28,855 nt of DNA, from the NCBI GenBank assembly GCA_016934225.1, contig JAFGTH010000065.1, positions 1 through 28,855 of the forward strand. Reading direction: 5' to 3'. Origin of the DNA: Lentisphaerota bacterium (GTDB lineage Bacteria > Verrucomicrobiota > Kiritimatiellia > UBA8416 > JAFGTH01). This document shows, in pieces, positions 8,114 to 14,745 of the stretch (position 1 is the stretch's first letter; each line of letters starts with the position of its first letter). The notes beneath the pieces were generated by a model. That model ran no database searches, was not told the origin of the DNA, and saw only the letters and a program-made list of their open reading frames with translations. The position numbers and the translations under genes were made by a program.

Positions 8114-9150
8114 AGCATTTGTGCGAACCAAACAGGTCGCTTGAGTTGGATGGTTCGTTTTCGTAACAGCCGCTTGCGTTGTTCGCCCAGCCTTAGAAAA
8201 AGTTGATAATACTCCGCGCACATCCGTTCTGCCGTATTCCTATAGACTGGCATGCGTTCAACCCAATCATCGTAGGTCTCCAGCATCGTGTGCAGTTGCT
8301 GCTCGAAATTCTCCATCGTAAAGGACACCCCGAAGCCGTCACCGTAGTCCGGCAATGCTCCGCTTTCCCGATAGAGCAGCGGCAGCCCGCATAACGCGCC
8401 TTCGACATGGTGCATGCCGGCCGGTTCATATTGCGAGGCCGTGAGATACACATGGTGATTGCGCAGAGAATCGGCCAGGACGTCGCCATGCTGCGGCTCA
8501 AGATAGGTCGTGTTGCGGAAGCTGAAACCGTCCGGCACATTACCGATATAGGTAAAGTCAATACGGTCTTTCCAGGTCGGTGCCTGAAGCATGTGGTCGA
8601 GTTGTTGGTAAATATCGAACCCTTTCAGCCACCCGCCGCCCCAATGATGCGTAACCAGCCGCAATTTCTCGCGGTGGTTCCACCGTTGATAGCCATTGGC
8701 ATGAAAAATGCGCTGATCCGCGCCGTTCAGCACAACGCTCGATGTGTCTGCCACATCCAATCCATGCTTCAGAAACAAGTCCCGCAGCCAGTGACTGATA
8801 AACACGGTATGATCCGCGCAGTTATTGGCCGCCATCAATTGCGCGTTAACTCCTGTGGTGCCTTTGCGCTCATCGCATTCATTCACCCGATGTACCACGA
8901 GGGCGCGCCAATTGGTTTTGATGAGATAGCGCATGATGTCGTGCTGCTGATAGGTTGCGCTCGCTCCTCCTGACCGCGGGTCTGTAAGAACAATTATATC
9001 CAGATCAGGCGATTTCAAATCGAAGGAGACAATATGCCCTCGCTGTTCCAGGTACTCAGCCAGCGCCACACCAAATTGGTTGCTCCCGCCCCAGGGACCG
9101 GAACGCAGTTTCATGCCTATACTGATTTTCAGTGGATTCTTTGAGGTCAT
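8086..9150 (-). CDS. GT4-family glycosyltransferase
   Basis: The 354-residue product has a GT-B layout: a glycine-rich N-terminal loop MKLRSGPWGGSNQFGVAL (13-30), then HTVFISHWLRDLF and VVLNGADQRIFH (139-150), then the donor-binding signature YEPAGMHHVEGALCGLPLLY (241-260) with E242 and E250 in the E-x7-E spacing, followed by ESGALPDYG. It likely transfers a sugar from a nucleotide donor to the lipid-linked glycan in the cytoplasm. The open frame starts as far up as 9336, but the ATG at 9150 overlaps the stop of the preceding GT2 gene as ATGA and has GGAG 8 bases upstream, so it is preferred. The gene belongs to a run of consecutive transferase genes. Confidence 0.85.
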   Translation of the reverse strand: MTSKNPLKISIGMKLRSGPWGGSNQFGVALAEYLEQRGHIVSFDLKSPDLDIIVLTDPRSGGASATYQQHDIMRYLIKTNWRALVVHRVNECDERKGTTGVNAQLMAANNCADHTVFISHWLRDLFLKHGLDVADTSSVVLNGADQRIFHANGYQRWNHREKLRLVTHHWGGGWLKGFDIYQQLDHMLQAPTWKDRIDFTYIGNVPDGFSFRNTTYLEPQHGDVLADSLRNHHVYLTASQYEPAGMHHVEGALCGLPLLYRESGALPDYGDGFGVSFTMENFEQQLHTMLETYDDWVERMPVYRNTAERMCAEYYQLFLRLGEQRKRLLRKRTIQLKRPVWFAQMLWRNVRKRI

Positions 9151-9980
9151 ACCGCATTCTCCGGGAAAAAATTTGAGGCGTCCTTTTGATGTACCGGCCC
9201 CACCGCATAATGTTTGTACTTCCGATCTGTACGAAGGTACAGTGTATTTTTCCAGAGTAATCGCAACCACATGGTATGGACCCATCCTTTTCCCGCGAAA
9301 TCCTTGGCTTGTTGCATTCTTTCGGCGGGAGCCCACCGGCTGAGAGAAAACAGCGTTTGCTGAAGCGAACTACGCCTGACGAATACGCTATGCAGGCAGC
9401 GGAAATAGGCATCATCCCATGAGATTTGCTGATCCAGGCGGTACCGCAACGACATATCGTACCCGGGCTTGAACACCAAATCGCCGCTATGCAGCCGTTC
9501 GGGGCCATTAAGCCACTGCTCGATAATAGAAAAATTGTAGAGTTTCGTCATCGACCTGGCGGGAGGCGCAAGATGGCCTTTGGCGATCTTGTTGACCGGA
9601 TCGATGCCGACACAATGCAGCACATTCCCAAAAATGACCCATTGCTTTTGAAACTCGCCTTGTTGAAGTTTGTCATACATTTTTTTTAAGCCGACCGGGT
9701 CATAAATTTCATCGCCATCAACACCGAACACCCAGGTATTGGTGTTGGCGAACCGTTCGATCAGAGTATGTGAGTGGTGCAGGTTGTCGCTCTGATAGAG
9801 TTGAATCGACGGATATTCCGCTGCCAGCCGTTGCAGAATCGGATATGTTTGGTCCTGAGAGCCATTGTCGTCAATCAGAATTTCGTCGCAGAAATCAACA
9901 ATATTCCGGATGACCTGCTCGATATACATATCTTCATCTTTGACTAAGACAATGCCGATGATTTGATATGGTCTTTCCAT
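9147..9980 (-). CDS. Family 2 glycosyltransferase
   Basis: The 277-residue product starts MERPYQIIGIVLVKDEDMYI, with the nucleotide loop EILIDDNGSQDQT (33-45) and the metal-binding DGDE (88-91) of a GT-A fold. The C-terminal third is hydrophilic and lacks membrane helices, so this is a soluble or peripheral transferase, unlike the DPM1/GtrB types nearby. The open frame extends to 10022, but the ATG at 9980 has GGGGG 8-9 bases upstream and lies just after the stop of the methyltransferase gene. Its stop overlaps the next GT4 start as ATGA. Donor and acceptor are unknown. Confidence 0.85.
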   Translation of the reverse strand: MERPYQIIGIVLVKDEDMYIEQVIRNIVDFCDEILIDDNGSQDQTYPILQRLAAEYPSIQLYQSDNLHHSHTLIERFANTNTWVFGVDGDEIYDPVGLKKMYDKLQQGEFQKQWVIFGNVLHCVGIDPVNKIAKGHLAPPARSMTKLYNFSIIEQWLNGPERLHSGDLVFKPGYDMSLRYRLDQQISWDDAYFRCLHSVFVRRSSLQQTLFSLSRWAPAERMQQAKDFAGKGWVHTMWLRLLWKNTLYLRTDRKYKHYAVGPVHQKDASNFFPENAV

Positions 9981-9997
9981 AATAGGTCCCCCTTTTC

Positions 9998-10804
9998 TCA
10001 GGGTTCCAATAACCGATCGCATCCTGTAATGCGGCTGTTTTCCACTGGAATCTCCCGGTCAGGTTCTTTCACTTCGGCCCAGATAAAAATTTTCGTCCGC
10101 GCCACGCCGTGATCGATCAAAATATCCGGAAATCCTTGCGGAGGCCGGCCAAAATAACAGGCGCGCACATGAAAGCCCGCCAAATCGAACGCTTTGAGCA
10201 GCGATTGTTTGGTGAACCAGAAGGTGGCATGCGACACAATTGAACCGGATGTCGTCTGCATTTCCTGCGACGCCGGAAAGATATTCAGGCGTCCACGGAA
10301 TGGAACGCCGTCAAGCATCACCTGATGTGTTCGCCGAGTCAAATGTTTGCGATATTTTTCGCCGCATTTCCTCCAGTTCAACCATGCTGGACTGATATGC
10401 GTTTCTAACGCGACATAGCGACAGATATTCCGGATCCGCTTTAACAGATTGAACGGATTCTGCATGTGATACAACAGTCCTGTGCAGAGGCAGAGATCGA
10501 ATTTACCCAGTTCGAATTCGTCAATATGTTGCGCATCAGCCTTACGAAAATGTACATGGTCATAGCCTAACCGATTCTTTTCCGCATTAGCCAGTTCGAG
10601 ATATTTATCTCTGACTTCAATTCCCAACACTTCGCGACAGCCGCATTCATACAGGTCAAAGCTGTTATACCCGGCATTGGATCCGAGATCAATCGCGCGC
10701 GTATCATGCACATCGAACAAGCGCGTAATGCTTAATGCCCGCGTCGAACGTCCACCGCGTGTTTCCGGGCCTTTTTCATGAAGATAAATCGTTTCGTTAT
10801 TCAT
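9998..10804 (-). CDS. Class I SAM-dependent methyltransferase (CmoB/DUF1698-like fold)
   Basis: The 268-residue product has motif I AIDLGSNAGYNS (37-48), an acidic strand-2 end at GIEVRDKY (61-68), and the post-motif FDLCLCTGLLYHMQNPFNLL (102-121). The GLLYHxxxP pattern resembles CmoB-type methyltransferases. In a glycan locus the likely substrate is a sugar hydroxyl or acid, but this is inferred from context only. The reading frame also offers an ATG at 10819, which has AAGG directly abutting it; the ATG at 10804 gives better spacing from a weak AGAG. It lies 38 bases after the GT4 gene upstream and 17 bases before the GT2 start. Confidence 0.82.
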   Translation of the reverse strand: MNNETIYLHEKGPETRGGRSTRALSITRLFDVHDTRAIDLGSNAGYNSFDLYECGCREVLGIEVRDKYLELANAEKNRLGYDHVHFRKADAQHIDEFELGKFDLCLCTGLLYHMQNPFNLLKRIRNICRYVALETHISPAWLNWRKCGEKYRKHLTRRTHQVMLDGVPFRGRLNIFPASQEMQTTSGSIVSHATFWFTKQSLLKAFDLAGFHVRACYFGRPPQGFPDILIDHGVARTKIFIWAEVKEPDREIPVENSRITGCDRLLEP

Positions 10805-10842
10805 AGCGGCTCTGTGCATCCTTCTACAAGAGGTTACGGCTG

Positions 10843-12039
10843 CTAAACAGAGGTTGTCACAATGGTTTCGAGTCGTTCCCCGAAGTGCTTCAGGGTATTA
10901 TTGCGTTCAACCAGTTGTCTGGCCCGGCGTCCCAATGCAGCGCATTCTGCCGGATTGTTCATCAGCCCCTCAATCGCCTGGCACCATTCCGTCAGCCGAT
11001 CGGAGGCGACAAACCGAAGATGCTGGCGATCCAGAACAACATCCGGTTCCCAGAAACCGGCCGTACGCGTAATCAACACCGGCTTCCCACAGGCCATTGC
11101 CTGCAAGGCGACGCTTTGTCCTGAGGGTTTGGCGCTTTCTTTCAGAGGCAAAATCACCAGAGCGCAGCGTTGCAATATGGCGCGAATCTCCGCATCGGAA
11201 TACACCGCTTCTTTCCAATCGCCGGCCAACAATTCCGCATTCGGGGGCACATCTTCCGGGCGAATACTTCGGGTGATGAATTTGAAATGATACTGCGGCA
11301 ATGCTGCGGCAATGGCGGCAACCAGGTCAAAATCTCGTTGATAATCCTTTCCCATAAACACAATATACAGTGGCGAAGCCTGTTCCCGATTTTTATCCGG
11401 CCGCCAAAAATTCGTATCGATGGCAAAGGGTAAAAAATGAATTTTCCTCTGCTGCGACGGGAAAAGTCGTCGTGCATGTTGATATTCGCCTTGTCCGAGG
11501 CAGATTAAACCCTCGGTATTCACAACGATCTGACGGTATAGGTTTTGGGCCTGACGATGCCGCTGGAACTGATTCAGCAGGGCCTGCGCATAATGGAACA
11601 GCGTGCGATACTCCGGGCGGACAGGCTTTGCATTGTTGAGATCGACCACGCGCGCCAGCATTCCCATGGCAAAGAAGAAGACTGGCGGTTTTAACCTGCC
11701 GCGCTGCTTAAAGTATGCAACGCCGGCCCCTAAATTTTCTCCGCAGGCGATAATCACGTCATACGCATTCAATCGTTCAATTTCGTCAAGGAATTGATGA
11801 CTCTCGGAAGAAAACGTGTATTGCTCGGAATTTCGGGTATTCTCCCGGCTTAATCGGCGAAATTCAGGATTGCGTGTATTCGGGCGCATGTCTTGTAATT
11901 CAAGCAGATCGACATGATACCCCTGTTGTTCGAAATACGGCACGCCGTACAAAAATTCCAGCGGCATTTCCGCGCCCTGCTGCCATTGTTCCAGGCGCGA
12001 CCGCCTGCCGCCGGTAAAGAGATAGAGAATCTTTTTCAT
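10843..12039 (-). CDS. GT4-family glycosyltransferase
   Basis: The 398-residue product begins MKKILYLFTGGRRSRLEQW and has the GT-B second domain with YIVFMGKDYQRDF (225-237) and the donor-binding stretch SAKPSGQSVALQAMACGKPV (302-321), then TAGFWEPDVV. Gln at 313 stands where many GT4 enzymes have the second catalytic-region Glu, though E331 follows. A broken second copy of this gene's first 80 or so codons lies at 13432-13682, on the other side of the permuted SGNH gene, so this region has gone through a duplication. The 106-base gap upstream shows no clear promoter. The start has no strong ribosome site, but the family-like N-terminus supports it. Confidence 0.85.
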   Translation of the reverse strand: MKKILYLFTGGRRSRLEQWQQGAEMPLEFLYGVPYFEQQGYHVDLLELQDMRPNTRNPEFRRLSRENTRNSEQYTFSSESHQFLDEIERLNAYDVIIACGENLGAGVAYFKQRGRLKPPVFFFAMGMLARVVDLNNAKPVRPEYRTLFHYAQALLNQFQRHRQAQNLYRQIVVNTEGLICLGQGEYQHARRLFPSQQRKIHFLPFAIDTNFWRPDKNREQASPLYIVFMGKDYQRDFDLVAAIAAALPQYHFKFITRSIRPEDVPPNAELLAGDWKEAVYSDAEIRAILQRCALVILPLKESAKPSGQSVALQAMACGKPVLITRTAGFWEPDVVLDRQHLRFVASDRLTEWCQAIEGLMNNPAECAALGRRARQLVERNNTLKHFGERLETIVTTSV

Positions 12040-12145
12040 GCAGGTCTGTGCTGTTCCATGAAGTTCCGGTCAACGATGTCACTTCGTATTTCACGCTACA
12101 AACATTGTGAGTGAGTAAATATGGCCTCTATATTCGGTAACAATG

Positions 12146-13417
12146 TTATTGTCTTAGCGCCGCAATCAAATCCGATTCTTCCTGTGATGGGTGAAATGTT
12201 CCCGGCTGTTTCCGATCGAATTGATTTCTCATAAAATAAAAGAGTCCTAACAAATCATTATCTAAAACCTGTAATATCGTAATATCCGGTTCGACATATT
12301 TGGCTCGTCCCATAAACAGTGAAGCTTCATCAGTAATCGTATAACCTGCAATGCCGGCATTAATCACTTCTTTATCAGCATATTGTTTATCCAACAAATT
12401 CGGATAACAGTGCCAGTTCGGTAAATATGGTCCAAACGTAAAGGAATCTCCTAAGACCAAAATACGTTGTTGTTCTTTAGGAAACGTCAAATCATGTTCC
12501 ATGCGAAATCCTTGTTTATTTGAAATGACGCGATATACCATTTCCGGCTTAACAGTATAGATCGCATTCATATTCGGATTGAGGTCGCCAAGAACAGATG
12601 GCCGTTGATCGAATTTTATAGGGCTACGATAGGCGCTATATTGATCAAGATACGCGGATAGCTTTTCGACGATCCGTCGATTTCCGAATCTCGATAAATG
12701 TGAGTTTTCTGGCAATAACGTGCTCCATTCGATCGGATAATCATACCAATCTTCTGTCAAGTCCAGATAATCAACCTGATATCGGATAGCTAACTCTTGA
12801 TAAAATTTCCGACATATTGCCATCGCCGGATCGTGAACGTTCGGCGAGGACGGAATATATAATACCAAAAGCTTTGTTCGGATAGCATTCGCTTCTTGCA
12901 CCAATGCCGCAAATTGTTGCTCGTATTCTTTCTGAAATTTTGTCAACACAGCATGGCCTTCTTCTTTGTAAAGAGCTTCAAAAAGTTTTGAGCGTATTTC
13001 TTGTGGAACGTCTTCTGTACCAGCCACAGCTTGTTTCACGCGTTGTTCGAAAAACAAGTGTTGTATGTTGTCTTTCATTTCCGACAATGCGAAGGTGTAC
13101 TTTGATTGCTGCTGATAAAAGATCATCCGTAAAGCAAGTTCAGTACAAAACAATAACGCCATGGCCGGGAACAGGGCAAAAATGACATATTTTATTGGGA
13201 TACTCAGCATTTTCAAGATGACTATCATTCCGATAATAGCAAGTACAACATATAACAAAATCATACCGAACGAGAAGAAAGGCGTCGTAATCTTTCCATC
13301 TCGATCGCCTGTATGCCATGCAAGGTAAAGTTCTACTAACCGAAACATCACTGCTAAAACAAGTAATCCGAAAAGTATAAAACGTTCTTTTGATACATTA
13401 TGGCGTTTGAACAGCAT
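12146..13417 (-). CDS. Membrane SGNH-domain protein with permuted catalytic blocks and shared N-terminal module
   Basis: The 423-residue protein starts with three hydrophobic segments (about 13-34, 48-70, 76-93). Between the first two lies R26-x2-E29-x7-G37-D38-x-D-G-K-x-T-T-P46, the motif shared with the proteins at 2155-3864 and 4829-7039. An alpha-helical, Lys/Glu-rich stretch (110-180) follows. Then comes what looks like the last half of an SGNH fold: TKLLVLYIPSSPNVHD (181-196) and LLPENSHLSRFGNRRIVEKL (234-253). Only afterwards come block I VLGDSFTFG (321-329), block II VINAGIAGYT (351-360) and block III LQVLDNDLLG (382-391). The protein stops about 35 residues later. So block V precedes blocks I-III, and the usual Asp before His240 is Asn238. 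The role is probably glycan acyl editing or binding. Start: AAAAAGG lies 7 bases upstream. The gene is AT-rich. Confidence 0.8.
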   Translation of the reverse strand: MLFKRHNVSKERFILFGLLVLAVMFRLVELYLAWHTGDRDGKITTPFFSFGMILLYVVLAIIGMIVILKMLSIPIKYVIFALFPAMALLFCTELALRMIFYQQQSKYTFALSEMKDNIQHLFFEQRVKQAVAGTEDVPQEIRSKLFEALYKEEGHAVLTKFQKEYEQQFAALVQEANAIRTKLLVLYIPSSPNVHDPAMAICRKFYQELAIRYQVDYLDLTEDWYDYPIEWSTLLPENSHLSRFGNRRIVEKLSAYLDQYSAYRSPIKFDQRPSVLGDLNPNMNAIYTVKPEMVYRVISNKQGFRMEHDLTFPKEQQRILVLGDSFTFGPYLPNWHCYPNLLDKQYADKEVINAGIAGYTITDEASLFMGRAKYVEPDITILQVLDNDLLGLFYFMRNQFDRKQPGTFHPSQEESDLIAALRQ

Positions 13418-13431
13418 ATATTAACCTTTTT

Positions 13432-13682
13432 TTATTGACGACTCACAGAATAAATCTGGTAGTGTTGACAATTACGGGCATTCAGTCGAGCTAACCGGCG
13501 ATATTCGGGATCATTACGTTTCAGGGCGCACGTCCGCCAATTCAAGTAGACCGACGTGGTAGCCTTGCTATTGAAAATAGGGCAATGCCATATAAAAATT
13601 CCAACGGGATTTCCGCGCCCTGCTGCCATTGCCCCAATCGAACACGTCTGCCGCCGGCAAAGATGTAGAGGATGCGTTTCAT
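13432..13682 (-). pseudogene. Broken duplicate of the 5' end of the GT4 gene at 10843-12039
   Basis: From an ATG at 13682 the translation reads MKRILYIFAGGRRVRLGQWQ and continues QGAEIPLEFLYG, closely matching the first 32 residues of the intact GT4. A one-base insertion then shifts the frame. The next frame reads QGYHV-LLEL-DVRPE with an in-frame stop, and a further indel leads to RNDPEYRRLARLNARN, matching RNPEFRRLSRENTRN of the intact copy. Similarity ends near 13432, at the ribosome-binding site of the SGNH gene. About 83 codons of a gene of 398 codons remain. It cannot encode a working transferase. It is best read as the remnant of a tandem duplication or of a replaced gene. Confidence 0.85.
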
Positions 13683-13721
13683 AAAAACGACCTTCAATCC
13701 CACGAAAATTGAGATGAGGCG

Positions 13722-13871
13722 TCATCTTGTCCATCGCAAGCCATTGTGTTTGCGATAGTTATAAATTTTGATACCATAGCCCATGTATTCTGAATATGGT
13801 GCATAAAAATTATCCCGAAAATATCTTGTAATATATTGATAAGAAAGGCTTGTAAGAATATTTAAGAACCG
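13722..13871 (-). pseudogene. Possible gene remnant: protein-like open frame without a start
   Basis: Between the sulfotransferase stop and the GT4 remnant, one minus-strand frame is open for 49 codons and reads in part YITRYFRDNFYAPYSEYMGY and then GIKIYNYRKHNGLRWTR before a stop. There is no plausible start, and the stretch is rich in aromatic and basic residues, as expected for the C-terminal tail of a real protein rather than random DNA. I do not recognise the family. It may be the 3' end of a deleted gene that once lay here. An alternative is chance, since 49 codons is short. Confidence 0.3.
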
Positions 13872-13875
13872 TTAG

Positions 13876-14664
13876 TTATGGAAGATTCCGCAATGCCCGC
13901 AGCGTGTCAGAAAATCGGCGTCTTAAAAACCATTTCTGGTGTAGCGTTAATTCGTGCTTCCAGACCCCGCTTTTTCCCTGTCTGAGAAAATTCGCACATT
14001 TTCGATCTCCCTGTTCGAGAAATTTTGTTTTCACTGTGTCAAATTGTTGTCGTCGTACGGCTTCGCGGATGGACTCCTCATCACGTTCGATTTCAAGATG
14101 CGCTAATATTCTTTTACATTGTGTGACTGGCTCTGCAAGCATATCTTCATAACGAACCAGAAAGATTCCATTATCCAAATAGCCCTGAACGTGAACATCC
14201 CATGGTATCCTAAGCCAACGTGTCATTGAGTTGCTGCCTTTATCCAGCACTTCAATCATTTTCCAAATTTTGCGCTGGCGTTCAAAGGATTCATTGAACA
14301 GCAATGTGATTTTCAAGACTCCGATGAGGGGGACTTTTATTCTGACCTTCCACGTACAAGGCGACAGAGGGAATTCGAAAAAATGCGCTCCGGAAATCGC
14401 AATATCACGGACATCGCGTACAATGCAAATAATATTTTGGGGGAGAAGGTGGGGGGCATCTTCAAGGATAAGGGGAAATGAATGATGGGCTTTGAAGACG
14501 GCATAATCTGATACCCGATTTTCTCCCTCAATCGCAATATCCTGATTCTGTGGCTCCTTCCAAAATCCTCTGACCGGGCATCCGATCAGTTCGGCTACCA
14601 GACGGCTTAACCAGGTATTCCCACTTTTCGGATATCCGACAACAACAATATTTTTCTCCGGCAT
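13876..14664 (-). CDS. PAPS-dependent sulfotransferase (Sulfotransfer_1 family)
   Basis: The 262-residue product carries the three hallmarks of the family. The 5'-phosphosulfate loop is YPKSGNTWLSRL (11-22). The 3'-phosphate-binding strand-helix is IVRDVRDIAISGA (81-93). Near the C-terminus RQGKSGVWKHELT corresponds to the RKGxxGDWKNxFT motif. LVRYEDML in the middle is also typical. It should move sulfate from PAPS to a hydroxyl or amine of the glycan or a lipid precursor; location is cytoplasmic, as no signal peptide or membrane helix is seen. PAPS synthesis genes are not in the window. The length fits complete single-domain members. No good Shine-Dalgarno site precedes the start. The fused GT2-GT4 gene lies 81 bases upstream. 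Confidence 0.9.
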   Translation of the reverse strand: MPEKNIVVVGYPKSGNTWLSRLVAELIGCPVRGFWKEPQNQDIAIEGENRVSDYAVFKAHHSFPLILEDAPHLLPQNIICIVRDVRDIAISGAHFFEFPLSPCTWKVRIKVPLIGVLKITLLFNESFERQRKIWKMIEVLDKGSNSMTRWLRIPWDVHVQGYLDNGIFLVRYEDMLAEPVTQCKRILAHLEIERDEESIREAVRRQQFDTVKTKFLEQGDRKCANFLRQGKSGVWKHELTLHQKWFLRRRFSDTLRALRNLP

Positions 14665-14745
14665 GACGTTATGCTGATGAACAAGAATCGGTTGCGATAT
14701 TCGACAGATTCCGCCAATCGTTTTTATGCAACCGGAATTGGAGTT

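Noticed and set aside
13733..13756. ATCGCAA/TTGCGAT inverted repeat
   Set aside because: Only 7 bp with a 10-base loop inside a decayed coding stretch; likely chance.
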